Positions 1 through 10,034 are shown, counted from the first letter of the stretch. The stretch is 35,975 nt of DNA from Salipiger aestuarii (GCF_003259905.1 NZ_QLMG01000044.1:1-35975); one strand, 5' to 3'. Numbers and translations are program-made. Notes: generated from the sequence alone by a model not told the origin.

Positions 1-273
1 TATCCAAGTCGGGCGCCATCTTCACTGGCACGAACGCCGGACCGCTCTGGGTCGCGAACTCACCGTTCCGATACTGTCGCCGCCAGACGGTCAGCCAGAC
101 GGTCAGCAGCGAACGGCAGATGCCATGCCGCCGCGCTGTCGCTGAGACCTGCCGATGTCCCCCAAGGCTTTCTCGACCACCCTGATCTTGTCGGCATCGC
201 TCCAGTGCCGACGACACGGCGTATCCTCGGTGGACAGGATCTCGATCCGGGGTGTGACCGTAAGGTCGACCAT
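1..273 (-). pseudogene. IS66-family accessory protein (OrfA/TnpA) remnant, frameshifted and cut by window edge
   Basis: On the minus strand an ATG at 273 opens a frame reading MVDLTVTPRIEIL and then RRHWSDADKIRVVEKAL, the typical helix-turn-helix start of IS66 OrfA proteins (family pattern R-R-W-S-D-E-D-K). This frame stops at 103-105. The homology continues in another frame from about 135 down to the window start, reading RRHGICRSLLTVW, then WRRQYRNGEF and GPAFVPVKMAPD, which is the usual second half of the family. A frameshift has therefore broken the gene, and the rest of the element (OrfB and the IS66 transposase) would lie left of the window. It is a dead fragment of a mobile element with no expected function. 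The family call rests on remembered motif patterns, not on a search. Confidence 0.7.
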
Positions 274-705
274 AACGTCGGACTTATCATCGCCTCCAAC
301 GCCCCGTCAGACGGCCCCCACCGGAGGGATACGGCATGCCAGGTCGTGCCGACCTTGCAGGCTTTGATCATGCTTGCGCTTCTGGCCGGCGGGATCGTCG
401 CAGTCAACGACCGGTTTCGCGATAGGGACGGCGACATCGACGCCCTGCTTCGGATAAGCCGGGCCTGCACCGAAGGGCTGTTCTGGCGTAGCCGCAAGAT
501 TTCTGACCTGTTCGCCGAGGCCGAAAGCCTGGGCGTGGCGGCTGCGCTGAACGACGCGGCCAGAAAGCTGCCACTGGTGGAGCTCCGCCATGCGGCATCG
601 TGATGTCCCGATCACGCGTGACGATGGGCGCGCGGGGATCGTGTTCGCGGTGTTCGCCGTCGGGGCGGTCTCGGCAGATTGCTTCGCAATTGCCTGCCGG
701 GCAGC
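274..705. other. Unresolved stretch between two transposon remnants
   Basis: No intact gene is recognisable. Open frames exist on both strands, as expected in GC-rich DNA, but none reads as a family I know. The position between an IS66 remnant and an IS5-family remnant suggests decayed insertion-sequence DNA, possibly the degenerate front part of the IS5 transposase. Confidence 0.4.
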
Positions 706-1056
706 GGACGTGCCTGTGACGCGTGCCACTGCCACACCACCATCCGCGCGCGTGACGCTGTTCCGATCATCCCGATCCGAAAGAACGGGCGCCTGTGGAA
801 AAAAGACTGCCCGGGCACAAAGGTCCGCAACGAAACCCTGCGCGCGACCCGACATTGCGGCAGCGCGCTATGGAAACGCTGGACCGGATACCACGCCCGC
901 AGCCGGATCGAGGCGAAGATGCGCTGGCTGAAATCCTTCGGCGAACGCATCATGGCGAGAGACCCAGACCGCCAGAGCGCCGAATTCCACATTCGTATTG
1001 CACTCGTGACCCGCCTCAACGCCCTCGGCACCGCCGAAATCGTCCGCGTGGCATGA
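706..1056 (+). pseudogene. IS5-family transposase, C-terminal remnant
   Basis: The frame reads AVPIIPIRKNGRLWKKDCPG, then RNETLRATRHCGSALWKRW, TGYHARSRIEAKMRWLKSFG and ERIMARDPDRQSAEFHIRIA. These match the order of motifs in the last third of IS5 (IS903-like group) transposases, including the Y-H-x-R-S-x-x-E-x-K-M segment that carries the last acidic residue of the DDE triad. The earlier part of the protein is missing or scrambled, because frames upstream are interrupted by stops. It is not expected to be active. It lies immediately downstream of the 3' end of the VWA gene and points toward it. Confidence 0.75.
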
Positions 1057-1100
1057 AACACCAGCGGGTGAAGATGCAGTCCCCTCAGTCCCCTCAGGCG

Positions 1101-1120
1101 CGAGTTGCGCAAAAGCGCCC
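1101..1120 (+). repeat. Candidate right inverted repeat of the IS5-family remnant
   Basis: Read on the minus strand, this sequence begins GGGCGCTTTTGCGCAACTCG. It resembles the outer end of the IS5-like element at 17492 (GGGCTTTGTTGTGCAGAGCC). It lies 44 bases after the transposase frame ends, where an IS5 terminal repeat would be expected, and only 12 bases from the VWA stop codon. A left partner was not found, so the outer boundary is uncertain. Confidence 0.4.
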
Positions 1121-1132
1121 TTCAGATGGCAG

Positions 1133-3376
1133 CTATTTGCTCAGCCGGAAAAAGATTTCCGTAAGTTTTTCGGGCAGCGCCCTGATGTTTTCAAAGGTCT
1201 GAACATGGTTTTGCCCAAAAATTTCAGAATGCCGTTGCCTGTCGGGGCTGCCAAGGGCGATGCAAAAACAATCTATTCCACGTACCGTCAGGGACTGGAC
1301 CGCGCGCTTTGCGTCCGCCACAAGATAATCCGGGTCAGGCACGTCGATGTCCGATGGCTCACCATCCGTAAGGATCAGAACAAGCTTGCGATGAGTTGGT
1401 ACCGGGTCAAGCGTGCGACCCGCAAGGCGTATCCCGGCGCCGATCCGCGTGGACCAGGCAGGTTTCAACCCTGACAGGGCCATCCCGGTCGCCATGCCGA
1501 CGGGTTCATCGAACCCTTTGACCAGAACGGTGCGAACATCCTCTCGCCCGCATGAGGAAAAAGCAGTTATCGCCAGCGGATCGCCCAGCTGCTCCATCGC
1601 CTGCGCAAGAATGGCCGCCGCGTCGCGTTCCAGATCCAAAACGCTGCCGGCACCCGTCTCAGCACCCGTTGACAGCGACGTATCCAGCAGCAGATGCACG
1701 GCGATTGATCGCACCGGGGCAGAGATCCCCTGATAAACCCGATGGTCGGGCGTTTGCCCGCCGCGATGGGCAATCGCTGAACTGATGGCGGCGTCCAGAT
1801 CCAGCGTCTCGCCCTCGGACTGGCGTTTAAGGCGCTTGCGACGCCCGACATTCGCCTGTCTTACAAGCGTTTCCGTGCGCTTTACGAGCGCGGCGTGGCG
1901 CTGGGTAAGCTTGTCCCAAAACCGGGGATCGCCCGGTCCCGGGTCGTATCTGTTGACGGTGACCCAGTCGGGGCGTTCAATCCGGGCGGCATAGTCATAT
2001 TCCGAAAGCTGTGTCACACGCGCGCCGTCGGTTGGTTCCGATGGTGCAATGGCGATGGCTTCGTCGGGGGGATCATCTGCGGGGGGCTGTGGGCTGTGAT
2101 CCGTGGCGCCGCCTTGATCCGTTTTGCCCAGGTCCCGGGTTTCCACTGGCATTTCGATCTGTTCAGCCGGTGGTTGGTGCATCGCATCAGGAAAGGCCCA
2201 CAGACCAAGGTTATCATCACGATACACAGGTTGCACCACATAGCCTTTTGCGTTGAACTGCACTCGGGTCTGGCCCAGATCGTTGCCCAACAGGTTGCCG
2301 ATATGACGCGAGATCGCGGGATCTGCCAATCGTTCACGATGGGCATTGAACAGATCAACCCCCTTGGCGACCCAGCCGTGTTCCGGGGGGAAATCAGGAT
2401 CGAACAGCGCACGCGCAAGCCGGGTAAACAGGGATGGCGCGGTCGCCACACCCCCAGGTTCGGCATTGTGAAACGGGGCCCAAAGGCGCCGCAGCCCCGG
2501 CATGTCACGCAGCGCCAGCGTTTCGACGCGGGCGTCCTCGATCAACGAGACCACCGCGATTTGCATGGGCTTGAGCTGCCCGATCTCGAAACACGGCCCG
2601 CCGTAGGCGAAATGCGCACCGATATGGGCCAAGGCGGCGCGGTATAAAAGCCGCTCGTTGCCCCCATGACCCGGCAAACTGGGCGGCAGTTGCACGACAC
2701 CCGCCGCAAAAGACGCCCGCCCTATCGCGCGCCCACTCGGGTCGGGCAGCGCCTCGCGCAGTGGTACGTTGCGTCCCCAGAGCGCCGTGTGGAATGCCTC
2801 AAGACCCCGTTCAAGCGATTGAAAGGTCTCGTCGCCAGCGTGGCGTTCCAGTAGACGCTGCGCTTCGGGCAGTTCCAGGCGAAAATACGCAAGCCGTCGC
2901 GCCGCATCACGCCCGGCCAGCCGCAACCCGGTGTCAATCCACGCGGATAACGCTTGGGGCGCCAATCGACCCGTCAGCATGTCCATGCGTTCCAGCAGCG
3001 GCAACACGCTTTCGGGTGCCGTTGCAAGCAGGCCAAGCATCATGGCCTGCCAGTTCAGGAATGTGCTTTCGTCCATGTCGCGCGACATGGACGCTGCGGT
3101 CGACAGATAGATCGCTGCGATACGGGGGCGGGTTTTGATCGCCACCCGCGACGTGACTGTGCCAAGCGACAGGGCAACCTGCGGGCCCAGCCGTTCCGCC
3201 ACCTGCCGGGCCGTCGTGGCGAATACCCGTGGAACCTCCCCGCCGTACCCTGCCCCGGCCAGCCGGGCATGTGCCGCAGAAAATGCCCCAAGGCTTTCCC
3301 CCGGGAACGCGGCCAGCGTGGCATCGGGCCAGGACGCTTTCACTGCAAGATCCACCATGTCGTCAGGCACAGGCAT
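1133..3376 (-). CDS. VWA-domain protein of the NorD/CbbO type
   Basis: A protein of about 747 residues. The long N-terminal helical region includes the NorD/CbbO-like stretches [19 protein letters not shown] and [15 protein letters not shown]-terminal von Willebrand factor A domain carries an intact metal-binding DxSxS motif (DTSLS, near residue 565) and the [12 protein letters not shown] strand. Such proteins work with a MoxR-type AAA+ ATPase to remodel or activate an enzyme: NorQ/NorD for nitric oxide reductase, CbbQ/CbbO for Rubisco. The ATPase gene lies directly upstream and its stop codon overlaps this reading frame. No nor or cbb genes are present; the neighbours are amidase and urease genes, so the client is unknown. 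The start is uncertain: ATG 3376 overlaps the ATPase gene, ATG 3358 begins 4 bases after its stop, and neither has a good ribosome site. An IS5 remnant begins 12 bases past the stop. Confidence 0.85.
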   Translation of the reverse strand: MPVPDDMVDLAVKASWPDATLAAFPGESLGAFSAAHARLAGAGYGGEVPRVFATTARQVAERLGPQVALSLGTVTSRVAIKTRPRIAAIYLSTAASMSRDMDESTFLNWQAMMLGLLATAPESVLPLLERMDMLTGRLAPQALSAWIDTGLRLAGRDAARRLAYFRLELPEAQRLLERHAGDETFQSLERGLEAFHTALWGRNVPLREALPDPSGRAIGRASFAAGVVQLPPSLPGHGGNERLLYRAALAHIGAHFAYGGPCFEIGQLKPMQIAVVSLIEDARVETLALRDMPGLRRLWAPFHNAEPGGVATAPSLFTRLARALFDPDFPPEHGWVAKGVDLFNAHRERLADPAISRHIGNLLGNDLGQTRVQFNAKGYVVQPVYRDDNLGLWAFPDAMHQPPAEQIEMPVETRDLGKTDQGGATDHSPQPPADDPPDEAIAIAPSEPTDGARVTQLSEYDYAARIERPDWVTVNRYDPGPGDPRFWDKLTQRHAALVKRTETLVRQANVGRRKRLKRQSEGETLDLDAAISSAIAHRGGQTPDHRVYQGISAPVRSIAVHLLLDTSLSTGAETGAGSVLDLERDAAAILAQAMEQLGDPLAITAFSSCGREDVRTVLVKGFDEPVGMATGMALSGLKPAWSTRIGAGIRLAGRTLDPVPTHRKLVLILTDGEPSDIDVPDPDYLVADAKRAVQSLTVRGIDCFCIALGSPDRQRHSEIFGQNHVQTFENIRALPEKLTEIFFRLSK

Positions 3377-4166
3377 CCACGGCAGCGTCAAGCGCCGCGC
3401 GCATGTCGGGATCATCCGTGATCGGGGTGACGACCGCCAAAGAACAGGCTTGCCGCAGCGTCAAGCCCTCGGCAACGAGCCGCCCGGCATGGATCAGCAT
3501 TCGGGTCGAGGCCCCTTCGTTCAGACCATGGCCGCGCAGGTTTCGACTTTTGCCCGCGATCTGCACCAGCTTGCGAGCCAACCCATCCGAAATTCCGGCC
3601 TGTGCTGCGACGATGCTACCTTCCACTGCCGGGTCGGGGTAGCCGAAATCCATCGCGCAGAAGCGCTGCTTGGTGCTTTCCTTGAGGTCCTTCAGGACCG
3701 ATTGGTAGCCGGGGTTATAGGAAATCACGAGCTGGAAATCCGGATGCGCCGTGAGCAGCTCGCCCTTTTTCTCAAGCGGAAGAATACGGCGATCATCCGT
3801 CAGCGCGTGGATGATCACGGTGGTGTCTTGGCGTGCCTCGACCACCTCATCCAGATAGCAAATGCCCCCGAAGCGCACCGCCAGGGTCAGGGGGCCATCC
3901 TGCCAATGCGTGCCCTCGGGGCCCAGCAGATACCGCCCCACCAGATCGGACGCGGTCATGTCTTCGTGACACGACACCGTGACCAGAGGCCGCCGAAGTT
4001 TCCAGGCCATGTGTTCGACAAAACGGGTCTTGCCACACCCCGTCGGGCCCTTGAGCATCACCGGAAGGCGCGCGCCATATGCTGCGGTGTAATACGCGAT
4101 TTCGTCGTTCGACGCCTGATAGGCGGGCTGCTCGGTGATGCGCCAGGCATCGAGGGTTTGGGTCAT
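3363..4166 (-). CDS. MoxR-family AAA+ ATPase (NorQ/CbbQ-like)
   Basis: A protein of 267 residues, the usual size for CbbQ/NirQ/NorQ. Walker A is GPTGCGKT at residues 40-47, Walker B ICYLDE at 102-107, and the family signature [15 protein letters not shown] is at 67-81, followed by a sensor-1 strand, LVISYNPG. The start at 4166 was chosen because AGGAG lies 7 bases upstream and the family homology begins there; a longer frame starting at 4253 runs through a terminator hairpin. It is a cytoplasmic ATPase expected to form rings and act with the VWA protein encoded next. It follows amiE across a 141-base gap with hairpins and a T-run. The Pseudomonas amidase operon also includes an ATPase gene (amiB), so this may play an AmiB-like role. 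That link is by position and not shown by sequence. Confidence 0.88.
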   Translation of the reverse strand: MTQTLDAWRITEQPAYQASNDEIAYYTAAYGARLPVMLKGPTGCGKTRFVEHMAWKLRRPLVTVSCHEDMTASDLVGRYLLGPEGTHWQDGPLTLAVRFGGICYLDEVVEARQDTTVIIHALTDDRRILPLEKKGELLTAHPDFQLVISYNPGYQSVLKDLKESTKQRFCAMDFGYPDPAVEGSIVAAQAGISDGLARKLVQIAGKSRNLRGHGLNEGASTRMLIHAGRLVAEGLTLRQACSLAVVTPITDDPDMRAALDAAVDACA

Positions 4167-4192
4167 CGTCGGCTCCTGTCGCGGCGCGCATG

Positions 4193-4240
4193 AAAAAAGG
4201 CGACCCGGTCCGGCATCTGCCATGCCGTGAACCGGATCGC
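4193..4240 (-). terminator. Rho-independent terminator between amiE and the MoxR gene
   Basis: On the minus strand a bulged GC-rich hairpin (arms at 4229-4240 and 4200-4211, GCGATCCGGTTC against GGACCGGGTCGC, with an inner GGCAT/ATGCC stem) is followed by six T residues at 4198-4193. It lies 25 bases upstream of the ATPase start codon. It could end the urt-ure-amiE transcript or only reduce read-through into the ATPase and VWA genes. Confidence 0.7.
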
Positions 4241-4245
4241 AGTCG

Positions 4246-4297
4246 ATGGCCACCGCCGGGGTCTGGTGGCCATCCGGCGCAAAGCACCCTGCGCCGG
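4246..4297 (-). repeat. Two perfect tandem hairpins after amiE
   Basis: Directly after the amiE stop the minus strand holds two abutting perfect inverted repeats: arms CCGGCGCA/TGCGCCGG with an 8-base loop (4274-4297), then ATGGCCACC/GGTGGCCAT with a 10-base loop (4246-4273). They come just before the T-run terminator. Such structures can protect mRNA 3' ends or tune the ratio of upstream to downstream message. Confidence 0.7.
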
Positions 4298-4307
4298 AGG
4301 TCTCAGG

Positions 4308-5351
4308 TCAGCGGTGTTCGCTTGCCATGTCTTCGTTCGGGATCCCCTCGATCGGGCTTTCCGAAGTGCCGACGGTCGACCGGGTCATGGCCTCGACCGC
4401 CTCGCGCGTGCCTTCGGGGTCTTCGACCCACTTGCGGTAAAAGTCATACGGCATCGCGCAGGCCCCCTTGTCGCCATCACCGGAATTGATCATCCCGGTG
4501 TAGCCACGGTGCACGAGCTTGAAGAGATGGTTGTTCGACTGCATCGTGCTGCGCGCTTCGCGGATCATCGGCACCGAAAGTTGCGCATACTGGATGCCCA
4601 TTTCCTCGGTGCCGCATTCGCCCAACGAACGACCGTCAAAGCCGATGATGGCCGAGTGCCCGAAATACGAATATACACCGTCAAAGCCGGTGGCGTTGGC
4701 CACGGCGACATAGCAGTTGTTCGCCCATGCCATGCACTTTGACATCATCACCTGCTGTTCCTTGGCCGGGTACATGTAGCCCTGGCATCGCACGATCAGT
4801 TCCGCCCCCTTCATGGCGCAGTCACGCCAAATTTCGGGGTAGTTGCCATCGTCGCAGATGATCAGCGAAATCTTGAGGCCCTTTGGGCCTTCGCAAACAT
4901 AGGTGCAATCGCCGGGGTACCAGCCCTCAATCGGCACCCAAGGCATGATTTTGCGGTATTTTTGAACAATTTCGCCCTTGTTGTTCATCAGGATCAGGGT
5001 GTTGTACGGTGCCTTGTTGGGGTGCTGTTCGTGGCGCTCGCCCGTCAGCGAGAACACCCCCCAGACGTCGGCCTCGCGGCAGGCGGCGGCAAAAATTTCT
5101 GTCTCATCGCCCGGAATGGTCGAGGCGGTCTCGTACATTTCCGTTTCATCATACATGATGCCGTGGGTCGAATATTCGGGAAAAACCGCCAGATCCATGC
5201 CCGGCAGACCCTTTTTCATACCCTTCAGCATTTCCGCGAGGTTTTTCGCGTTTTCAAGCACTTCAGCACGCGTATGAAGCCGCGGCATCTTGTAATTTAC
5301 GACGGCCACGCCGACCGTATTGTTGCTGCTTCCGATGTCACCGTGGTGCAT
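4308..5351 (-). CDS. amiE: Aliphatic amidase (acylamide amidohydrolase)
   Basis: A 347-residue nitrilase-superfamily enzyme that hydrolyses short aliphatic amides to the carboxylic acid and ammonia in the cytoplasm. The sequence follows Pseudomonas AmiE closely, for example [33 protein letters not shown] and [12 protein letters not shown]. The catalytic residues fall at the same numbers: Glu59 (FPEYS), Lys134 (YRKIMPW) and Cys166 ([10 protein letters not shown]). The start at 5351 is supported by CAGGAG about 8 bases upstream and by the family N-terminus (MxHGDI). It lies 102 bases after ureD, in the same direction as the urea transporter and urease genes and far downstream of amiC/amiR. The ammonia product joins that of urease, so the enzyme fits a nitrogen-scavenging role. 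Formamidase (AmiF) is a close relative, but the match is better to AmiE. Confidence 0.93.
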   Translation of the reverse strand: MHHGDIGSSNNTVGVAVVNYKMPRLHTRAEVLENAKNLAEMLKGMKKGLPGMDLAVFPEYSTHGIMYDETEMYETASTIPGDETEIFAAACREADVWGVFSLTGERHEQHPNKAPYNTLILMNNKGEIVQKYRKIMPWVPIEGWYPGDCTYVCEGPKGLKISLIICDDGNYPEIWRDCAMKGAELIVRCQGYMYPAKEQQVMMSKCMAWANNCYVAVANATGFDGVYSYFGHSAIIGFDGRSLGECGTEEMGIQYAQLSVPMIREARSTMQSNNHLFKLVHRGYTGMINSGDGDKGACAMPYDFYRKWVEDPEGTREAVEAMTRSTVGTSESPIEGIPNEDMASEHR

Positions 5352-5388
5352 TTCCTGGTCTCCTGTCTGGTTGGGTCGTGTGGCCAGA

Positions 5389-5401
5389 TGCAAGTGTTGC
5401 A
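5389..5401. promoter_or_regulatory. 13-bp perfect palindrome upstream of amiE
   Basis: TGCAAGTGTTGCA is a perfect inverted repeat (5-bp arms, GTG/CAC centre) located 38 bases before the amiE start codon, in the ureD-amiE gap. It could be an operator or an RNA hairpin. No regulator can be named, and a 5-bp arm can arise by chance. Confidence 0.25.
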
Positions 5402-5453
5402 CCCGGTTGATTTCATTGCCGCAGCGGGTGCCGCGACAAACAGGACAAGACGC

Positions 5454-6281
5454 TTACTTGCGCCTCGCATGGGGCGCGGCACCTGTCAGCGATTGGCGCG
5501 CCGCGCGCCATGCCGTGACAAGCGCGCGGCCAAGGGCAACGCCATCGGTGGCGATGAAGCGCAGGATCGAAATGTCGCGATCAGGAAATTCCGATAGCCC
5601 CGCGTAAACGCCCGGCTCTGCCGCGATGGCGGTTGCCATGGGCGCGCCCGTTTCCGGCAACCCCGCCGCGACAATCATGCCCGCGCAGCGCGCCCCGCCC
5701 GTCCGCGTCAGCCACGCCCCGCCCGACAGCGCGAACCGGTCCAGCATCAGCGGCCCGCCCGGCCCGGCGATGGACACACTGTTTCGCAGATAATCGAAGG
5801 CCCGCCCGTCGCCATCTGGATCATGGATCAGCTGGGCATCGGCCATCAGCAGCCGCGCCCCCTGCTCCAGCCGTGCCGACACGCGGTTGTCCAATCGGCT
5901 GCCCGACATCAAAATCGCCGGATCCGGCAGATATTCCAGCAGCGCGCCATCCCTGACGTCCAGCTGCACATCCTGCACCGCGCCGGGCCGTCCGCGTGCA
6001 TCATGCACAACGCTGGATGCCTGGGTCGTGACATGCGCCGCCGCGCCCGGTTCGAGCGAGATCGACAACCCTAGATCGTCGTCGCCATAAAGCCCCCCCG
6101 ACGAGCTTTGCAGGTATAGCGTTGCCATTCCCTGCGGGTCGCCCGGATGCCGGAACGGGCGGGTAATATGAAACGGGTGCGGGGTCAGCTGACCCATCAG
6201 ATGCGTGCGCCCCGCCACATCGCGAAACGTCAGCCGCGCCCTGACCGGGCGGCCACGCGATATTGCGGCGCCTGATTTCAC
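5454..6281 (-). CDS. ureD: Urease accessory protein UreD (UreH)
   Basis: About 275 residues. UreD binds the urease apoprotein and forms the scaffold for the UreF/UreG complex that delivers nickel and carbon dioxide to the active site. Family features seen are [14 protein letters not shown] near the N-terminus, the [11 protein letters not shown] region, [11 protein letters not shown], and [15 protein letters not shown]. The chosen start is a GTG at 6281 that overlaps the ureG stop codon (GTGA), giving the right N-terminus; an ATG at 6368 would need an 87-base overlap and adds unrelated residues. It is the last urease gene of the cluster, and amiE follows after 102 bases. Confidence 0.9.
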   Translation of the reverse strand: MKSGAAISRGRPVRARLTFRDVAGRTHLMGQLTPHPFHITRPFRHPGDPQGMATLYLQSSSGGLYGDDDLGLSISLEPGAAAHVTTQASSVVHDARGRPGAVQDVQLDVRDGALLEYLPDPAILMSGSRLDNRVSARLEQGARLLMADAQLIHDPDGDGRAFDYLRNSVSIAGPGGPLMLDRFALSGGAWLTRTGGARCAGMIVAAGLPETGAPMATAIAAEPGVYAGLSEFPDRDISILRFIATDGVALGRALVTAWRAARQSLTGAAPHARRK

Positions 6282-6937
6282 GCCGGGATCTCGTGGAACA
6301 GCACTTCGCGGGCGATGGTGTCGGCGATCGTTTCGATGCCCTCGACCGTTGCGCCCTTGCAGCGGCATCCGATCACCTGGGCGGTACCGCGGATCTGGCG
6401 GGCCTCGGCCAGAATCGCGTCGGCATCGACAAAGACATGCGGGGCCAGATCAAGTTTGTTGATGACCAGCAGATCCGATTGCAAGATGCCGGGGCCACGT
6501 TTGCGCGGAATATCGTCGCCCTGCGCCACGTCGATCACGAACATCCACCAATCAACAAGATCAAGCGAGAAGGTCGAGGCAAGATTGTCGCCCCCGCTTT
6601 CGATGACAACCAGATCCAGATCGGGGAACGCCGCCTCCAGATCGTCCGCCGCCGCGATGTTCAGCGTCGGGTCTTCGCGAATGACGGTGTGGGGGCAAGC
6701 GCCTGCCTCGACCGCAAGCACGCGGTCGGGATCAATCAGCCCCCCGGCCTGTAGGCGGCGGGCGTCTTCCTTGGTGACCAGATCGTTGGTCACAACGGCG
6801 ATTTCGATGCCGCGCGCTTTGAATACGGGGATCAGCGCCTCGATCAGGGCGGTCTTTCCGGATCCTACGGGGCCGCCGATGCCGATCCGTGCAGCACCGG
6901 GGCGTTTCGCATCGGCTGTCGAGGAAATGACGTTCAT
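6278..6937 (-). CDS. ureG: Urease accessory GTPase UreG
   Basis: A 219-residue SIMIBI-class GTPase that supplies energy and nickel for urease maturation. It has the P-loop [11 protein letters not shown], the nickel-binding Cys-Pro-His motif ([13 protein letters not shown]), [10 protein letters not shown] and the VINKLDLAP guanine-specificity motif. The start at 6937 forms an ATGA overlap with the ureC stop codon. The first residues ([14 protein letters not shown]) are not His-rich, unlike some UreG proteins that store nickel. It overlaps ureD on its other side, so ureC, ureG and ureD are probably translationally coupled. Confidence 0.95.
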   Translation of the reverse strand: MNVISSTADAKRPGAARIGIGGPVGSGKTALIEALIPVFKARGIEIAVVTNDLVTKEDARRLQAGGLIDPDRVLAVEAGACPHTVIREDPTLNIAAADDLEAAFPDLDLVVIESGGDNLASTFSLDLVDWWMFVIDVAQGDDIPRKRGPGILQSDLLVINKLDLAPHVFVDADAILAEARQIRGTAQVIGCRCKGATVEGIETIADTIAREVLFHEIPA

Positions 6938-8646
6938 CGCAGCATGTACCTTTGTGCAAGGGGCAGTTCGGTGGCGGGTTCGCAAGTGGCCAATTCACCG
7001 TCGACAAAGACCTCGAAGGTCGCAGGATCGACCCGGATGTCCGGGCATGCATCATTCAGGTGCATGTCGGATTTGCGCAGGTGGCGCGTGCCGACCGCGG
7101 GCAGCAGCGGCTTGGTCAGGCCTAGATCCGCATCCAACCCGTCCTCGATCGCAAGAGGATTGACAAAACACGCCCCCAGCGCCGGTGCGGCCTTGCCAAA
7201 GGCCCCCCATTGCGGGCGCATGATCAATGGTTCGCAGGTCATCAACGAGGCCGCGCTGTCGCCCATTGCGCCCCAGGCGATGAAGCCTCCCTTGACCACC
7301 AGTTCCGGTTTCACACCGAAATAACCCGGCCGCCACAGCACGATGTCCGCCAGCTTGCCCGGCTCGATCGAGCCGACGTGTTTTTCGATACCGAAACAGC
7401 GGGCGGCGTTGATCGTGTACTTGGCGATGAAACGCTTGATGCGCAAGTTGTCCCCCTTGGCCGAGGTTTCATCCGGCAACCGCCCCCGCTGCTCCCGCAT
7501 CTTTGACGCCAGTTGCCAGGTGCGCGAAATCACCTCGTGGATGCGCCCCATGCCCTGGCTGTCGGACCCAAGCATCGAGATCGCGCCGATGTCGTGCAAG
7601 ACATCTTCGGCCGCGATGGTCTGAGCGCGGATGCGGCTTTCGGCAAAGGCCACGTCTTCGGGGATCGACGGCGACAGGTGATGGCACACCATGGTCATGT
7701 CGAGATGTTCGTCAAACGTGTTGACCGTGAACGGGTTCGTCGGGTTGGTCGACGAGGGCAGGCAATTGGCCACCCCCGCAACGCGGATGATGTCGGGGGC
7801 GTGCCCGCCGCCCGCGCCCTCGGTGTGATACATATGAATGGCGCGCCCGCCGATGGCGGCAAGCGTGTCTTCGACAAAGCCGCTTTCGTTCAGGGTGTCG
7901 GTGTGCAGTTGCACCTGAAAATCCAGCTCATCGGCCGCGCTGAGACAGGCGTCGATGGCGGCGGGCATCGCGCCCCAGTCTTCGTGAATTTTCAGCCCCA
8001 AGCAGCCGGTGCGGATCTGTTCGTGCATGGCATCGGGTCGGTGGGCGTTGCCGCGCCCCAGAAAGCCAAAGTTCATCGGCCAGTGTTCTGCGGCCTGAAG
8101 CATCTTGCCGGTGTTGAACGGCCCGCCGGAATCAATGCCCACGGTGATCGGTCCAAGCGAGCCGCCCAGCATGGTCGTGATGCCCGACGACATGGCGTGT
8201 TCAACCAGCTGCGCGCTGTCAAAATGCACATGCACGTCGATGGCGCCCGCGGTGGCGATCATACCTTCGGCGTCGCGCACGGTGGTGCCGGCCCCGACGA
8301 TCAGGCGCGGATCGACGCCGTTCATCACGTCGGGGTTGCCCGCCTTGCCGATGGCGACGATCTTGCCGTCCTTGATGCCGATGTCGCCCTTGACGATGCC
8401 GGCCACCGCATCAATCACCACGACATTGCAGATCAACATGTCCAGGGCGCCCTGCGCCGAGGTCACGCCGACCGCAAGACCAAGCCCGTCGCGTAGCGTC
8501 TTGCCGCCGCCATGCAGGCATTCGTCGCCGTAGCTGGTGTAATCATGCTCGATCTCGGCCCAAAGCTGGGTGTCACCCAGCCGCATCAGGTCGCCGGTGG
8601 TCGGTCCGAACATGGCCGCGTATTCTGCGCGTGTCATCGTGACCAT
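6934..8646 (-). CDS. ureC: Urease alpha (catalytic) subunit
   Basis: A 570-residue cytoplasmic nickel enzyme subunit that hydrolyses urea to ammonia and carbamate. All expected active-site residues are visible: His139 and His141 (HVHFD), the lysine that becomes carbamylated at 219 (GLKIHEDWG), His221, His248 (LHTDT), His274 ([12 protein letters not shown]), the mobile flap CHHL at 321-324 with its Cys and His, and Asp362 (GSDSQGMGR). Length matches the family. A purine-rich AGGGGGG lies about 8 bases before the ATG at 8646, and the ureAB stop is 2 bases away. Nothing suggests inactivity. Confidence 0.97.
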   Translation of the reverse strand: MVTMTRAEYAAMFGPTTGDLMRLGDTQLWAEIEHDYTSYGDECLHGGGKTLRDGLGLAVGVTSAQGALDMLICNVVVIDAVAGIVKGDIGIKDGKIVAIGKAGNPDVMNGVDPRLIVGAGTTVRDAEGMIATAGAIDVHVHFDSAQLVEHAMSSGITTMLGGSLGPITVGIDSGGPFNTGKMLQAAEHWPMNFGFLGRGNAHRPDAMHEQIRTGCLGLKIHEDWGAMPAAIDACLSAADELDFQVQLHTDTLNESGFVEDTLAAIGGRAIHMYHTEGAGGGHAPDIIRVAGVANCLPSSTNPTNPFTVNTFDEHLDMTMVCHHLSPSIPEDVAFAESRIRAQTIAAEDVLHDIGAISMLGSDSQGMGRIHEVISRTWQLASKMREQRGRLPDETSAKGDNLRIKRFIAKYTINAARCFGIEKHVGSIEPGKLADIVLWRPGYFGVKPELVVKGGFIAWGAMGDSAASLMTCEPLIMRPQWGAFGKAAPALGACFVNPLAIEDGLDADLGLTKPLLPAVGTRHLRKSDMHLNDACPDIRVDPATFEVFVDGELATCEPATELPLAQRYMLR

Positions 8647-8648
8647 GA

Positions 8649-9332
8649 TCAGGCCCCCCTGAATCCGGCCGCTCTGGCGCGTTCCAGCGCCGTATCGCGA
8701 TCCGCGCCATTGGTAAGGTTGTTGAGCCCGGACAGTTGTTTGGTGCCGCCGAAATCACACAGGCTGACCTCTTTTTCCTGGCCCGGCTCAAAGCGCACGG
8801 CGGTGCCCGCCGGAATATCCAGTCGATAACCAAAGGCGGCCTTGCGGTCGAAATCCAGCGCCTTGTTGGTTTCAAAAAAATGGTAGTGGCTGCCGACCTG
8901 CACGGGGCGATCGCCGGTGTTCTTGACCACCAGCGCGACGCGCGCGCGCCCGGCGTTCAGTTCAATTTCACCCTCGGCGGCGCGGATTTCGCCGGGAATG
9001 CCAACGCGGCCGTCGGGGGTGTTGTCGCCGGGGCGGATCGGGTCGTGCACCGTAACCAGCTTGGTGCCGTCGGGAAACACGCCTTCGACCTGGATCATCG
9101 GCAGCAGATCGGCGACGCCCTCCATCACGTCGTCGGAACTCAGGATCGTTGAGCCAAAGGAAATCAGGTCCGCGACAGAGCGCCCGTCGCGCGCGCCTTC
9201 GAGAATTTCGTCACAAATCAGCGCCACCGCTTCGGGCGCGTTCAACACCCGGCCACGAGCGCGGCGCTTTCGTGCCAGCTCTGCCGCCGTGAAAATCGTG
9301 AGCCTTTCCAGCTCGGTCGGGGTGAGAAGCAT
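8649..9332 (-). CDS. ureAB: Urease gamma-beta fusion subunit
   Basis: A 227-residue protein in which the first 100 or so residues are a urease gamma subunit ([47 protein letters not shown]) and the remainder is a beta subunit ([57 protein letters not shown]). Most bacteria encode these as two genes, ureA and ureB; a fusion of this kind is known from Helicobacter and from some alphaproteobacteria. A CGGAGA sequence about 9 bases upstream supports the ATG at 9332. The gene follows ureF by 18 bases and precedes ureC by 2. Confidence 0.95.
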   Translation of the reverse strand: MLLTPTELERLTIFTAAELARKRRARGRVLNAPEAVALICDEILEGARDGRSVADLISFGSTILSSDDVMEGVADLLPMIQVEGVFPDGTKLVTVHDPIRPGDNTPDGRVGIPGEIRAAEGEIELNAGRARVALVVKNTGDRPVQVGSHYHFFETNKALDFDRKAAFGYRLDIPAGTAVRFEPGQEKEVSLCDFGGTKQLSGLNNLTNGADRDTALERARAAGFRGA

Positions 9333-9350
9333 ATCTCGTGTCTCCGGTCC

Positions 9351-10034
9351 TTAATTGGCGAACAGGCTGATCTGTTCAGCCGTCCGGCGTTGCGCCGCGA
9401 TTTCGACAAGGGGGGCAAAGGCACCGGGGTATTCTGGCGCGGGGCATGACAAGCCGGCCACCATCGCATTGGCCGCCGCCGCAAGCACCGCCTGCGCATC
9501 CAGCGCCCCGAGCTTGCCAAGCCGGACCGCAGCCGATGTCACACCCGTCACGACGGTGTTGAGCGCGCCGACCTCGGCCTGCGACAGATCCAGCCCCAGC
9601 CCGGCGCCAAGCATGCCCTGCACGATCGGCTCATAGCCGGTTGCCTCGGGGGGCGCGTTGGCGCGCAGATGGTCCTGATAGGCCTTGGCCCCCGGTGTGG
9701 CGATGCGTGCGTGCACCGTCAGCAACGACCGCCCGATGCGACGGGAGGCGCGGGCCAAGCGTTCGACGGTGTTCTGCAAATGGCATCGGGTATCGATCTG
9801 ATACAGGGCGTCAGGATCTTGCGCGCTGGCAAAGGCTTGACGCAAGAAGGGGCGATCAAAATCGAGCCAACGCGGAATCACCTGTCCGTCCAGCAGTTGG
9901 TGGAGATCTGTAGCGGATTTAACCCGCCCCTCGTTCACCAGTGTTTCCAACCCGGATGAAAACGCAAACGCCCCCGACGGGAATGCGCTGTCGCAACATT
10001 GCAGCATCCGCAACTGAGAGCGCAGATCGGTCAT
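9351..10034 (-). CDS. ureF: Urease accessory protein UreF
   Basis: A 227-residue all-helical protein that partners with UreD and UreG in urease activation. The N-terminus has the family signature CDSAFPSGAFAFSSGLETLV, and the central and C-terminal parts (GLGLDLSQAEVGALNTVVTG, SAAVRLGKLGALDAQAVL) agree with the family. The ATG at 10034 overlaps the ureE stop (ATGA), so the two are likely translationally coupled. Confidence 0.93.
   Translation of the reverse strand: MTDLRSQLRMLQCCDSAFPSGAFAFSSGLETLVNEGRVKSATDLHQLLDGQVIPRWLDFDRPFLRQAFASAQDPDALYQIDTRCHLQNTVERLARASRRIGRSLLTVHARIATPGAKAYQDHLRANAPPEATGYEPIVQGMLGAGLGLDLSQAEVGALNTVVTGVTSAAVRLGKLGALDAQAVLAAAANAMVAGLSCPAPEYPGAFAPLVEIAAQRRTAEQISLFAN

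Noticed and set aside
307-855. A 182-codon minus-strand frame as a gene.
   Set aside because: It overlaps the plus-strand IS5 transposase remnant and shows no family resemblance; it is most likely an antisense shadow.
5352-5453. A second ANTAR leader in front of amiE, because an AATGAA occurs in the gap.
   Set aside because: The flanking bases do not close a stem around it, and there is no terminator with a T-run in this gap.
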